Part shown: one piece after another, positions 33,526 to 47,134 of the stretch
Layout of the letters: each line of letters begins with the position of its first letter
Position numbering within the stretch: position 1 is the first letter of the stretch
NCBI RefSeq assembly: GCF_000016425.1
Contig: NC_009380.1
Span: forward strand, 3,972,144-4,036,143
Length of the DNA stretch: 64,000 nt
Reading direction: 5' to 3'
Source of the DNA: Salinispora tropica CNB-440
GTDB lineage: Bacteria > Actinomycetota > Actinomycetes > Mycobacteriales > Micromonosporaceae
Position numbers and translations under genes: made by a program
Notes under the pieces: generated by a model
Seen by the model: only the letters and a program-made list of their open reading frames with translations
Told to the model about the DNA's origin: nothing
The model's database searches: none

Positions 33526-36140
33526 GAGGACAATGCCTCCAGAGCGGCGTCGATGCGCACCAGGTCGGCCTCGGCGGCGGTGAGCCGGTCGCGGATCTTC
33601 TGCACCACCGGCTCGGGTGCCTTCCCCACGAACGCCGGGTTGTCGAGCTTCGTCCGGGCCTGTCCGGCCTCCTTCGCCGCCGCGGCACGGTCCTTGGTCA
33701 ACCGTGCCCGCTCGGCCGCCACGTCGATCGAACCGCGGGTGTCCAGCGCGACACACACCTCACCGGGCAGGGTAAGGGTGGCGCTGGCCTGGAAGTCGGC
33801 GCCCGCCGCATCAAGGCGCACCAGCGAACGGACCAGCGGTTCGTGCCCGGCGATACCGGCACCGGCCAGCCCGTCGAGCCGGGCGACGACCCGCTGAGTC
33901 GGGCGCAGCCCCTGGTCAGAGCGGAACCGCCGGATCTCGGTGACCACCCGCTGGAGCGTGGAGATCTCCGTCTCCGCGGCGGCGTCGACCAACGCCCGGT
34001 CAGCGGCCGGCCACGCCGCCGTCATGATCGTCTGACCGCCGGTCAGTGCGATCCACAACTCGTCGGTGACGAATGGGATCACCGGGTGCAGCAGCCGCAG
34101 CAGCTGGTCCAGCACATGCCCGAGGACCCGCCGGGTGGTGTCCGCAGCCGGACCGCCGGCGGCCAGTAGCGGCTTGGTCAACTCCACGTACCAGTCGCAG
34201 ACCTCATCCCACGCGAAGTGGTACAGCAGGTCACACGCCTTCGCGAACTCGTACGCCTCGAACTGCTCCTCCGCCTCCGCGGTGACGCGCGCGAGCCGGG
34301 ACAGGACCCACCGGTCGACTGGTGCCAGTTCCGTCGCCGACGGGAGCGCCCCCTGGGTGTGTGCACCGTTCAACAACGCGAACCGAGTCGCGTTCCAGAG
34401 CTTGTTGCAGAAGTTCCGGGAGCCCTGGCACCACTCCTCACTGACGGCGACGTCCCCGCCGGGGTTCGCGCCACGGGTCAGGGTGAAGCGGGTGGCATCG
34501 GCGCCGAACCGATCAATCCAGTTCAGCGGGTCAATCACGTTGCCGAACGACTTCGACATCTTCTTGCCGTGCTCGTCACGGACCATGCCGTGCAGCGCGA
34601 CCACGTCGAAGGGCTGCCGGCCGTCCATCGCGTACAGGCCGAACATCATCATCCGGGCGACCCAGAAGAAGAGGATGTCGTAGCCGGTGACCAGGACGCT
34701 CGTCGGGTAGAACTTGGCCAACTCCGGGGTCTGCTCCGGCCAGCCGAGAGTGGAGAACGGCCACAGGCCGCTGGAGAACCAGGTGTCCAGGACATCCTCG
34801 TCCTGGCGCCAACCGGCACCGGCCGGCGGCGTCTCGTCCGGGCCGACGCAGACGACCTCACCGGCCGGGCCGTACCAGACCGGGATGCGGTGCCCCCACC
34901 ACAGCTGGCGGGAGATGCACCAGTCGTGCATGTTGTCGACCCAGGCGAAGTACCGCTTGGCCAGCTCCGCCGGCTCAATCCTCACCCGTCCGTCCCGCAC
35001 CGCGTCACCAGCCGCCTTCGCCAACGGCGAGGTGTTGATGAACCACTGCAACGACAGCCGGGGCTCCACCGACGTGCGGCAGCGCGAGCAGTGACCGACC
35101 GCATGCGTGTACGGGCGCTTCTCGGCCACGATCCGGCCCTGCTCACGCAGGGCGGCGACGATGGCGGGACGCGCCTCGTACCGATCCAGGCCCGCGAACG
35201 GCCCGTGCGCGGTGATGACCCCCCGTTCGTCCATGATCGTGAGGGACGGCAGGTCGTGCCGCTGGCCGATCTCGAAGTCGTTCGGGTCGTGCGCCGGCGT
35301 CACCTTCACCATGCCGGTGCCGAAGGTCGGGTCAACGTGCTCGTCACCGACAATCGGAATGCACCGGCCGGTCAGCGGCAGCTCGACCTCGGTGCCGATC
35401 AGATGCTGATACCGCTCGTCCTCGGGATGCACCGCGACGGCGGTATCACCGAGCATCGTCTCCGCCCGGGTGGTCGCCACCACGACCTCGTCGCTGTAGC
35501 GGATCGACACCAACTCACCGTCGTCGTCCGTGTGCTCCACCTCGATGTCCGACAGCGCGGTCAGGCAGCGCGGGCACCAGTTGATGATCCGCTCGGCCCG
35601 GTAGATCAACCCGTCGTCGTACAGCGCCTTGAACATGGTCTGGACGGCCCGCGACAGGCCCGCGTCCATGGTGAAGCGTTCCCGCTCCCAGTCGACAGAG
35701 TCGCCGAGCCGGCGCATCTGCCCAAGAATCGCGCCACCGGACTCGGCCTTCCACTCCCAGACCCGTTCAACGAACGCCTCCCGGCCGAGGTCATGCCGGG
35801 ACAGACCCTGCTCGCCCAGCTGCCGCTCCACAACGTTCTGGGTGGCGATGCCGGCGTGATCCATTCCGGGCACCCACAGCGCCTCGTAGCCCTGCATCCG
35901 CTTGCGCCGGACCAGAGCGTCCTGCATCGTGTGGTCCAGCGCGTGCCCCATGTGCAGCGAGCCGGTGACGTTCGGCGGCGGGATGACGATGGTGTACGGG
36001 GGCTTGTCGCTCTCCGCCGACGCGCGGAAGTGTCCGCCGGCTACCCACTGCTCGTACCGTCGCTGCTCCACCTCGCCCGGCAGGTACTGGCCGGCAAGGG
36101 TCGGGGCGTCGGGGCGTTGGGCATCCAGTCTCTCGGTCAC
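33522..36140 (-). CDS. valS: Valyl-tRNA synthetase
   Basis: 872 residues. Class I motifs: PPPNVTGSLHMGHALDHT (HIGH) and GKKMSKSFGNVIDP (KMSKS). The catalytic WVPGMDHAGIATQ block is present, and the C-terminal coiled-coil tRNA arm runs from about residue 805 (AAERARLTKDRAAAAKEAGQ). It charges tRNA-Val and edits threonine. GTG 36140 has AGGA directly abutting it, which is unusually close, so initiation may be inefficient or the true start may differ by a few codons. No T-box is present. Confidence 0.96.
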   Translation of the reverse strand: MTERLDAQRPDAPTLAGQYLPGEVEQRRYEQWVAGGHFRASAESDKPPYTIVIPPPNVTGSLHMGHALDHTMQDALVRRKRMQGYEALWVPGMDHAGIATQNVVERQLGEQGLSRHDLGREAFVERVWEWKAESGGAILGQMRRLGDSVDWERERFTMDAGLSRAVQTMFKALYDDGLIYRAERIINWCPRCLTALSDIEVEHTDDDGELVSIRYSDEVVVATTRAETMLGDTAVAVHPEDERYQHLIGTEVELPLTGRCIPIVGDEHVDPTFGTGMVKVTPAHDPNDFEIGQRHDLPSLTIMDERGVITAHGPFAGLDRYEARPAIVAALREQGRIVAEKRPYTHAVGHCSRCRTSVEPRLSLQWFINTSPLAKAAGDAVRDGRVRIEPAELAKRYFAWVDNMHDWCISRQLWWGHRIPVWYGPAGEVVCVGPDETPPAGAGWRQDEDVLDTWFSSGLWPFSTLGWPEQTPELAKFYPTSVLVTGYDILFFWVARMMMFGLYAMDGRQPFDVVALHGMVRDEHGKKMSKSFGNVIDPLNWIDRFGADATRFTLTRGANPGGDVAVSEEWCQGSRNFCNKLWNATRFALLNGAHTQGALPSATELAPVDRWVLSRLARVTAEAEEQFEAYEFAKACDLLYHFAWDEVCDWYVELTKPLLAAGGPAADTTRRVLGHVLDQLLRLLHPVIPFVTDELWIALTGGQTIMTAAWPAADRALVDAAAETEISTLQRVVTEIRRFRSDQGLRPTQRVVARLDGLAGAGIAGHEPLVRSLVRLDAAGADFQASATLTLPGEVCVALDTRGSIDVAAERARLTKDRAAAAKEAGQARTKLDNPAFVGKAPEPVVQKIRDRLTAAEADLVRIDAALEALSS

Positions 36141-36209
36141 TCCTGAAGTCTACGGAGAGCTTCCACGGACCTGACGTGCGCCACCAGGGCTTCGCGTACG
36201 GTGGCGGGT

Positions 36210-36890
36210 ATGTCCAACGGGCACCTCAGTGAACGCCCCGTCAACGAGGCCCCCGAGCCGGTCGACCTGACCGACGAGCCGATCCGCCTCGACGGCGAAG
36301 ACCCGGCCCTGAAGCCCGAACGAGCGGGCGCCCGAACTCGTCGCCGCCGGGTGGTGTGGCTGCTCGCAACAGCCGTGGGGCTCGCTGGTGTCGGCGCCTT
36401 CGGCACCGTGTCCTGGCGCATCTTCCAGCAGCAGGACGCCACGATAGCCAGCCCGGCGCAGGTGGCCGGGTTGACCCGGGACGACAGCGAGCAGGCCCGC
36501 AGCACCGCCGACTATCTCCGTAGTGGGTTCGCGGCCGACATCGAGTTGGACCAGAGCTTCGGCACCGTCTACCGGGCTCCCACAGGCGAGCGTCGGCCGG
36601 TGCTCCTCTTCGGCGGCACCACGCTGCTCTGGCAGCCCGAACGCGACCTGGACAGCCTCTTCGGGCTGATGGCCGACGAGACTGGTCAAGTCAGCGGGCT
36701 GCAGAAGCTCTCCCCGGGTCCCCTCGGTGGCGTGCTGAAGTGTGGCACCACCAGCGGCACAGGTGGAGAGTTCGCCGTGTGTGGCTGGGCAGACCATGGA
36801 AGCGTGGTGATGGGTCTGTTTCCCGATCATCGGGCGGCGGAGGCCGGTGACCTGTTCCGGAGAATGCGCAACGAGATGCAGACCCGCTGA
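36210..36890 (+). CDS. Single-pass membrane protein with FGGT/two-Cys ectodomain (second copy)
   Basis: 226 residues from ATG 36210 (GTG 36201 is an alternative). The N-terminal ~50 residues are acidic and polar, followed by ARTRRRR, then one membrane helix (VVWLLATAVGLAGVGAFGTV), then an ectodomain: LLFGGTTLLWQPER, LGGVLKCGTTSGTGGEFAVC, GWADHGSVVMGLFP and a C-terminal helix. The layout and the C...C-x2-DH pattern repeat that of the protein at 22635-23684. Not a recognised family. It diverges from valS. Confidence 0.78.
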   Translation: MSNGHLSERPVNEAPEPVDLTDEPIRLDGEDPALKPERAGARTRRRRVVWLLATAVGLAGVGAFGTVSWRIFQQQDATIASPAQVAGLTRDDSEQARSTADYLRSGFAADIELDQSFGTVYRAPTGERRPVLLFGGTTLLWQPERDLDSLFGLMADETGQVSGLQKLSPGPLGGVLKCGTTSGTGGEFAVCGWADHGSVVMGLFPDHRAAEAGDLFRRMRNEMQTR

Positions 36891-37042
36891 ATGAAGACCG
36901 CTGATCGGAGGCAGCACCGCCGGAGGTCGCGGACCGGGTAGCATCCAGCCGAACAGCCGATCCGCTGGGACGGGCTTGCGGGAGGGCTTCAGCGCGAGGC
37001 CCTGTGACGGCTTCGGGAGATTGTTTGTGGGCTGATAATGCG
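36891..37042. other. Gene-free stretch before the rRNA operon end
   Basis: 152 bp between the membrane-protein stop and the rRNA terminator hairpin. I see no gene, promoter or strong repeat in it. Confidence 0.5.
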
Positions 37043-37075
37043 TTGAGGGCCGACCCGGGTAGGGTCGGCCCTCAA
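37043..37075 (-). terminator. rRNA operon terminator
   Basis: A perfect 14-bp stem, ttgagggccgaccc (37043-37056) and gggtcggccctcaa (37062-37075), with a 5-nt loop, lies 14 bp downstream of the 5S gene. Confidence 0.85.
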
Positions 37076-37088
37076 CTGAACGTTTTGC

Positions 37089-37205
37089 CCGGCGGTGTCC
37101 TACTCTCCCACACCCTCCCGAGTGCAGTACCATCGGCGCTGGAGGGCTTAGCTTCCGGGTTCGGAATGTAACCGGGCGTTTCCCCTCCGCCATGACCGCC
37201 GTAAC
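37089..37205 (-). rRNA. rrf: 5S ribosomal RNA
   Basis: Read on the minus strand: starts gttacggcggtcatggcg, has the conserved ccgaacccggaagctaagcc, and ends gtaggacaccgcc. About 117 nt. Ends are judged by pairing of the termini. Confidence 0.95.
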
Positions 37206-37261
37206 ACTTATCGACATATCAAACACACCCAACACCACGGGACATGTTTGCTTGCCAAGAG

Positions 37262-37277
37262 TTACACAGTGGACGCG
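37262..37277 (-). other. 3' arm of the 23S precursor processing stem
   Basis: ttacacagtggacgcg here is the exact reverse complement of 40407-40422 on the other side of the 23S gene. The 16-bp perfect pairing brackets the mature 23S ends and is the expected RNase III-type processing stem. Confidence 0.8.
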
Positions 37278-37288
37278 TAGCAGCTTCG

Positions 37289-42323
<5,035 letters not shown>

Positions 42324-42442
42324 AAACTTGAAGAACATCCCAGCAACAAACAAAAATTTGCTGCCAAATTCAAGTCCAAACCAACCCACCAACACACAGC
42401 AGGCCAACCCAGACCAAAAACGGCACTGGCTTTCCAAACACC

Positions 42443-42462
42443 CTGTTGAGTTCTCAAAGAAC
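42443..42462 (-). promoter_or_regulatory. boxA-like antitermination element
   Basis: On the minus strand this reads gttctttgagaactcaacag, the conserved actinomycete rrn leader sequence containing a boxA-like TTCTTTGA core. It lies 120 bp before 16S. It is probably bound by NusB/S10 for rRNA antitermination. Confidence 0.6.
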
Positions 42463-42516
42463 AACCACACACCAGCCAGAACCCCACAACAGGGCCCCAC
42501 CGGAGGCAACCGCTCT

Positions 42517-42546
42517 AACCTATCCGGACTATTCCGCGATCGTCAA
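42517..42546 (-). promoter_or_regulatory. rrn promoter candidate, proximal
   Basis: Minus strand TTGACG (plus 42541-42546), 18-bp spacer, TAGGTT (plus 42517-42522). Confidence 0.65.
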
Positions 42547-42687
42547 CCTGATGATTCAGGCGACAACCTCGACTTTAGCCGGCCCACAATCACGCACGCC
42601 TATTCGACGGTCGCTACTCTTGCGGGGATCGACAGACCGGCCGACATCCGCTTCGCGGCTATCCGCCCGGCTCCTGCCGGCTTCAGT

Positions 42688-42716
42688 ACTCTACCCGGTC
42701 GGCTTCGTGAGTGCAA
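42688..42716 (-). promoter_or_regulatory. rrn promoter candidate, middle
   Basis: Minus strand TTGCAC (plus 42711-42716), 17-bp spacer, TAGAGT (plus 42688-42693). Confidence 0.65.
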
Positions 42717-42828
42717 CTCCGTCTCCGGAGTGCCGCACACCTACCGCGCCCAGCCCCGCTCGGCGATATCGCCACGGCCCTGGTGCCCGCTCTCCGCCGG
42801 TTCGCCCGGCTTCCTGCGTGCAAAGAGA

Positions 42829-42857
42829 AAGTTACGCGGATGTCCCGCTGAAGGCAA
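42829..42857 (-). promoter_or_regulatory. rrn promoter candidate, distal
   Basis: Minus strand TTGCCT (plus 42852-42857), 17-bp spacer, TAACTT (plus 42829-42834). A weaker -35 match than the other two. Confidence 0.45.
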
Positions 42858-42962
42858 ATCAAGATCCATCACTGGACTCAACCGTCGGGGCCCACGTCCG
42901 GCTGCCACCCACTCCATCACGTGCAGAAGACCGGAACCGCTGATCCGTGGGAGAGTGTCTGC

Positions 42963-43184
42963 ATGGCCGAGCTGACAGCAACCCCGGTGCTGGCCGAGGA
43001 CGCGTTACTCGGACTACTCCTGCCATTCTGGCAACTCGTCATCGGCGCCTTCGTCGTCATCGTCCTGGTCCTGTCGATCGGCCGGCTGGCTCGTCGCGGA
43101 CCGTCTCGGATGACAACAGCGCTCCTGGTCACGGCCGCTGCCATCGCCGGCCTCGCGACAATCGGCGTGCTGCTTCAGGGCTGA
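42963..43184 (+). CDS. Small two-helix membrane protein
   Basis: 73 residues from ATG 42963 (GGGAG about 9 nt upstream). Two hydrophobic segments (about 14-40: LLLPFWQLVIGAFVVIVLVLSIG; 49-72: TTALLVTAAAIAGLATIGVLL) are joined by the basic linker RLARRGPSR. I do not recognise a family. It diverges from the rRNA operon and converges on the nitrilase gene, with a hairpin between the two ends. Confidence 0.65.
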   Translation: MAELTATPVLAEDALLGLLLPFWQLVIGAFVVIVLVLSIGRLARRGPSRMTTALLVTAAAIAGLATIGVLLQG

Positions 43185-43229
43185 GGGCGGTTCCCCCGAA
43201 GCAGCTGGCTGCCCACGAGCCGTTCACTC

Positions 43230-43249
43230 CCCGAGGCTCAGACCTCGGG
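43230..43249. terminator. Bidirectional hairpin between convergent genes
   Basis: cccgagg and cctcggg form a 7-bp stem with a 6-nt loop, directly after the nitrilase stop (minus) and 46 bp after the small membrane protein stop (plus). Confidence 0.5.
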
Positions 43250-44062
43250 TCATGCCCATGAAGGCTGGAGACGACGGTTGGCCAGGCTCGGCAACTCGGC
43301 CCGGATCGTCCGCAGTCGCTCCAGGTCAAGGTCGACGATCGCGAGCCCGGAACCATCCGGCACCTGGGCGAGCACCGTTCCCCAGGGGTCTATCACCATG
43401 CTGCGCCCGAAGCAGGTACGTCTTGGCTCGTGGTCCCCCGTCTGGGCAGCAGCCGCAACGAAGCACTGGTTCTCGATGGCCCGGGCGCGCAACAGCACCT
43501 CCCAGTGGTCCCTTCCCGTGTGCAGCATGAAGGCTGCCGGGACGAGAAGGAGGTCCGCCCCGCCGTCCGTGACGAGCTGGCGGTAGAGCTCGGGAAAACG
43601 GAGGTCGTAGCAGATCGACAGCCCGACCCGAATGCCCTCCACGTCAACGACGACCGGCTGCGCGCCCGCGGCGACAGTGGCTGACTCCAGATACGACACC
43701 CGGCCGGGAATCTCCACGTCGTACAGGTGGATCTTGCGATAGCTGGCGGCGAGCGTCCCGGATCGATCAAACACCAGGCAGGTGTTGTACGAATGCTCCG
43801 GGTCCGGGCCTCGCTCGTGGATCGAGCCAACGACGACCCAGACACCGAGCCGCTGCGCGGCATCGGCGAAGAACCGCCCGACCTCCCCGTCCACCGGCTC
43901 CGCCACCGGTTGCCCGGCGACCGGACCGAGATAGTCGACATACTCGGGGAGGATCGCGAGATCGGCACCACCGGCCGCCGCCCGCTCCAGCAGGGCCTTG
44001 GCGGCCACCAGATTCCTCGCTTGGTCCTCCTGGGCGTTCAACTGGCAGACCGCGACGCGCAT
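43250..44062 (-). CDS. Carbon-nitrogen hydrolase (nitrilase superfamily)
   Basis: 270 residues with the Glu-Lys-Cys triad: LAILPEYVDYLG (Glu), YRKIHLYDVEIPG (Lys) and GLSICYDLRFPELYRQL (Cys). The Nit-type spacing is closest to deaminated glutathione amidase / omega-amidase-like enzymes, which hydrolyse amide bonds of small metabolites. It lies 89 bp upstream of the clpX stop on the same strand. Superfamily is certain; substrate is a guess. Confidence 0.92.
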   Translation of the reverse strand: MRVAVCQLNAQEDQARNLVAAKALLERAAAGGADLAILPEYVDYLGPVAGQPVAEPVDGEVGRFFADAAQRLGVWVVVGSIHERGPDPEHSYNTCLVFDRSGTLAASYRKIHLYDVEIPGRVSYLESATVAAGAQPVVVDVEGIRVGLSICYDLRFPELYRQLVTDGGADLLLVPAAFMLHTGRDHWEVLLRARAIENQCFVAAAAQTGDHEPRRTCFGRSMVIDPWGTVLAQVPDGSGLAIVDLDLERLRTIRAELPSLANRRLQPSWA

Positions 44063-44151
44063 GAGCTCAGGCTACGGGCATCGGGGCTACCAGAACAGAG
44101 CGCCGGGGGCGTCGAGTGCTCGGCCAGCCCCTGGGGCGCGCCGAGCCCCGG

Positions 44152-45441
44152 TCACGCGGACTTCTCCTCACGCTCCCGCCGGGACCGACGGCTGGTGAAC
44201 TCACGCGGAACGATCGTCGGGTTGACGTTCTCCAGCACCACTTCGCGATTGATCAGAACTCGGGCGGCGTCAGGGTTGCTGGGCACCTCGTACATCACGG
44301 AGAGAAGAACCTCCTCCATGATCGCGCGAAGACCACGGGCACCGGTGCCACGGAGCATCGCCTGGTCGGCAATCGCCTCCAGGGCGGACTGCTCGAACTC
44401 CAGCTCGACGCCGTCCAACTCGAAGAGGCGCTGGTACTGCCGGACGAGCGCGTTGCGCGGCTCGGTGAGGATCTGCACCAGAGCCGGACGGTCGAGGCTG
44501 CGAACGTTGGTGATCACCGGAAGCCGACCGATGAACTCGGGGATCAGACCGAACTTCAGCATGTCCTCCGGCATCACCTGGCTGAAGGTGTCATCGGTCG
44601 AACGCTCCGAGACCGCCCGCAGCCGGGCACCGAAACCCGTGCCACCGTGGCCGGTACGCGCCTCGATTATCTGGTCGAGACCCGCGAAGGCTCCGCCGCA
44701 GATGAAGAGCACGTTGGTGGTGTCGATCTGAATGAACTCCTGATGCGGATGCTTGCGGCCGCCCTGGGGAGGAACGTTCGCAACCGTCCCCTCCAGCATC
44801 TTGAGCAGTGCCTGCTGCACACCCTCGCCGGACACGTCGCGGGTGATCGACGGATTCTCCGACTTGCGCGCGATCTTGTCGACCTCGTCGATGTAGATGA
44901 TCCCGGTCTCGGCGCGCTTGATGTCGTAGTCGGCGGCCTGGATCAGCTTGAGGAGAATGTTCTCGACGTCCTCCCCGACGTACCCGGCCTCGGTCAGGGC
45001 AGTGGCGTCCGCGATGGCGAACGGCACGTTGAGCATCCGGGCCAGGGTCTGCGCCAGGTGGGTCTTGCCACACCCGGTGGGGCCAAGCAGCAGAATGTTG
45101 GACTTGGCCAGCTCAACGCTGTCCGCGCTGGGCGCACCGGTCGCCTCGGCCTGAATTCGCTTGTAGTGGTTGTAGACCGCGACGGCGAGAGCCTTCTTGG
45201 CCTGAGCCTGACCCACGACGTAATTGTCAAGGAACTGACAGATCTCCATCGGCTTGGGAAGCTCTTCCCACTTCACTTCACCCGACTCGGCCAGCTCCTC
45301 CTCGATGATCTCGTTACAGAGATCGATACACTCGTCGCAGATGTAGACGCCGGGACCGGCGATAAGCTTCTTGACCTGCTTCTGCGATTTCCCGCAGAAG
45401 GAGCACTTCAATAGGTCGCCGCCGTCACCGATCCGTGCCAC
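44152..45441 (-). CDS. clpX: ATP-dependent Clp protease ATP-binding subunit ClpX
   Basis: 429 residues from GTG 45441 (GGGAG 9 nt upstream). The N-terminal zinc-binding domain has CSFCGKSQ...CDECIDLC. The AAA+ core has Walker A LLGPTGCGKTHLAQ, Walker B IIYIDEVDKIARK, the pore loop GYVGEDVEN and the ClpP-binding IGF-type region (LKFGLIPEFIGRLPVI). ClpX unfolds tagged proteins and feeds them to ClpP1P2, encoded just upstream. A strong terminator lies between clpP2 and clpX, so clpX has its own transcript. Confidence 0.98.
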   Translation of the reverse strand: MARIGDGGDLLKCSFCGKSQKQVKKLIAGPGVYICDECIDLCNEIIEEELAESGEVKWEELPKPMEICQFLDNYVVGQAQAKKALAVAVYNHYKRIQAEATGAPSADSVELAKSNILLLGPTGCGKTHLAQTLARMLNVPFAIADATALTEAGYVGEDVENILLKLIQAADYDIKRAETGIIYIDEVDKIARKSENPSITRDVSGEGVQQALLKMLEGTVANVPPQGGRKHPHQEFIQIDTTNVLFICGGAFAGLDQIIEARTGHGGTGFGARLRAVSERSTDDTFSQVMPEDMLKFGLIPEFIGRLPVITNVRSLDRPALVQILTEPRNALVRQYQRLFELDGVELEFEQSALEAIADQAMLRGTGARGLRAIMEEVLLSVMYEVPSNPDAARVLINREVVLENVNPTIVPREFTSRRSRREREEKSA

Positions 45442-45596
45442 CTACAGTCTCCCTGCACTCATCGGCCAGCGATCCGGCCATGGCCCCGGACACCGCGCGC
45501 CGCCCATCTCAGCTACCCGCCGGCTCGACCGGCGAAGCGATACAGACCCGACGTTACCCGCTGGCGCCGGTTTCTCCGACCCCAAAAACGGGTGTG

Positions 45597-45632
45597 TCAG
45601 AGGTCGGTCGGGATTGCCCGGCCGACCTCTGA
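45597..45632 (-). terminator. clpP1-clpP2 operon terminator
   Basis: An 11-bp perfect stem (tcagaggtcgg / ccgacctctga) extends by inner pairs to 16 bp (including one G-T) with a 4-nt loop. It lies 11 bp past the clpP2 stop. Confidence 0.85.
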
Positions 45633-45643
45633 CCTGATCCGGC

Positions 45644-46306
45644 TCAGCTGGCGGCGTTAGCGGCCAGCAGGCCCTTCTTACGGCTGGTGAGGATGGTGTC
45701 GACCAGCCCGTACTCACGGGACTCCTCGGCCGTCATAATCTTATCCCGATCGATATCCTTGCGGACTTTCTCCACCGGCTGGTTGCAGTGCCGGGAGAGC
45801 ATCTCTTCCAGCTGGGTGCGCATCCGCAGAATCTCCCGGGCCTGGATCTCGATATCCGAGCCCTGCCCGTAGCCCCCCTCCGTGGCAGGCTGGTGGATGA
45901 TGATCCGCGAGTTCGGCAGGGCCATCCGCTTTCCGGGCGTACCCGCCGAGAGTAGCATCGCCGCCGCGCTGGCCGCCTGCCCCAGGCAGACCGTCTGAAT
46001 GTCCGGCCGGACGTACTGCATGGTGTCGTAGATCGCCGTCATGGCCGTGAACGAGCCACCCGGCGAGTTGATGTACATGATGATGTCGCGGTCCGGGTCG
46101 GTGCCCTCCAGCGTGAGCAGCTGGGCCATCACGTCGTTGGCCGAGGCATCGTCCACCTGGACCCCGAGGAAGATGATCCGATCCTCGAAGAGCTTGTTGT
46201 ACGGGTTGGACTCCTTCACCCCGTACGACGTGCGCTCGACGAATGACGGCAGGACATAGCGGTTGTGCACGGCCGCGAACTGCGGCGGCAGGCTCAGGTC
46301 GGTCAT
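45644..46306 (-). CDS. clpP2: ATP-dependent Clp protease proteolytic subunit 2
   Basis: 220 residues from ATG 46306 (AGGAG 7 nt upstream); a longer frame overlapping clpP1 was rejected. The serine protease triad is visible: GQAASAAAMLL (Ser), RIIIHQPATEG (His) and DRDKIMTAEES (Asp). YVLPSFVERTSYGVKE is the actinobacterial ClpP2 N-terminus. It forms a mixed ClpP1P2 tetradecamer. The gap to clpP1 is 14 bp. Confidence 0.98.
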   Translation of the reverse strand: MTDLSLPPQFAAVHNRYVLPSFVERTSYGVKESNPYNKLFEDRIIFLGVQVDDASANDVMAQLLTLEGTDPDRDIIMYINSPGGSFTAMTAIYDTMQYVRPDIQTVCLGQAASAAAMLLSAGTPGKRMALPNSRIIIHQPATEGGYGQGSDIEIQAREILRMRTQLEEMLSRHCNQPVEKVRKDIDRDKIMTAEESREYGLVDTILTSRKKGLLAANAAS

Positions 46307-46320
46307 CGTCAGCTCCTCGC

Positions 46321-46962
46321 TCAGCTCAGGGTCCCGGCGCCTTCCGGAACCTGGGCGGCCCCGGTGATCACCTTGTCGATGAAGCCGTACTCCATGGCCT
46401 CCTGGGCGGTGAACCAACGGTCACGATCCGAATCCGCCTCGATCTGCGCCTGGCTCTGGCCGGTGTGGAAGGCGACCCGTTCCTGGAACATTCGCTTGGT
46501 GTAGAGCATCTGCTCCGCCTGGATAGCGATGTCCGAGGCGGTACCGCCCATGCCACCCGACGGCTGGTGCATCATGATCCGGGCGTGCGGCAGGGCGTAC
46601 CGCTTGCCCTTGGTGCCGGCGCAGAGCAGCAGCTGGCCCATTGAGGCCGCCATTCCCATCGCCACCGTGGACACGTCATTGTCAATGAACTGCATCGTGT
46701 CGTAGATCGCCATGCCCGAGTAGACCGAGCCGCCCGGCGAGTTGATCCAGAGGTTGATGTCGCGGTCCGGGTCCTCCGCGGCGAGCAGCAGCAGCTGCGC
46801 GCAGATGCGGTTGGCGACCTGGTCGGTCACCTCGCTGCCCAAGAAGATGATCCGCTCCTTGAGCAACCGGTTGTAGACCGAGTCGTCGAGGTTGCCAATG
46901 TTGTCGCCACCGCGGGCGTCGATCGCCCGGGGCGGCGTCGGCGGAATGTGCATGTCGGTCAT
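46321..46962 (-). CDS. clpP1: ATP-dependent Clp protease proteolytic subunit 1
   Basis: 213 residues with the catalytic motifs GMAASMGQLLL (Ser), RIMMHQPSGG (His) and DRDRWFTAQEA (Asp), and NSPGGSVYSGMAIYD. It is the first gene of clpP1-clpP2. In actinomycetes this operon is activated by ClgR; a ClgR-like sequence lies about 80 bp upstream (separate entry). Confidence 0.98.
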   Translation of the reverse strand: MTDMHIPPTPPRAIDARGGDNIGNLDDSVYNRLLKERIIFLGSEVTDQVANRICAQLLLLAAEDPDRDINLWINSPGGSVYSGMAIYDTMQFIDNDVSTVAMGMAASMGQLLLCAGTKGKRYALPHARIMMHQPSGGMGGTASDIAIQAEQMLYTKRMFQERVAFHTGQSQAQIEADSDRDRWFTAQEAMEYGFIDKVITGAAQVPEGAGTLS

Positions 46963-47039
46963 GGCAGCCCTTCGCTCTCCGTACCGTCCTACCCGACACT
47001 AACGGCTCAACCGAGTGGCAGAACCCCGGTCGGGACACT

Positions 47040-47054
47040 GTTCGCTCTCAGCGC
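47040..47054 (-). promoter_or_regulatory. ClgR-like operator upstream of clpP1
   Basis: gttcgctctcagcgc (minus: gcgctgagagcgaac) is a partial dyad cgct/agcg, resembling the GTTCGCT-type boxes bound by ClgR at actinobacterial clpP1P2 promoters. It lies 78 bp before the clpP1 start. The match is from memory of the motif and is not scored. Confidence 0.4.
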
Positions 47055-47084
47055 AGCCCCGGTCAGGCATACCCGAAGACAGGC

Positions 47085-47126
47085 TTCGGCCGTCGCCCCA
47101 GCCAACAGCAGAGACGGCGGCCGAAA
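47085..47126 (-). terminator. tig terminator hairpin
   Basis: ttcggccg (47085-47092) pairs with cggccgaa (47118-47125); ends 9 bp beyond the tig stop. The loop is long (25 nt) but can pair further. Confidence 0.5.
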
Positions 47127-47134
47127 CCCTACGA

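Larger units (their letters stand above)
42324..42962 (-). promoter_or_regulatory. rRNA operon promoter and leader region
   Basis: 639 bp without a gene, upstream of 16S on the minus strand. It holds at least three promoter-like hexamer pairs and a boxA-like element (listed separately). The proximal 150 bp is AT-rich leader. The right end also serves the small divergent membrane-protein gene. Confidence 0.8.

Noticed and set aside
34218..36146. 642-residue frame antisense to valS
   Set aside because: Shadow frame with His/Arg/Leu-biased composition, no start signal.
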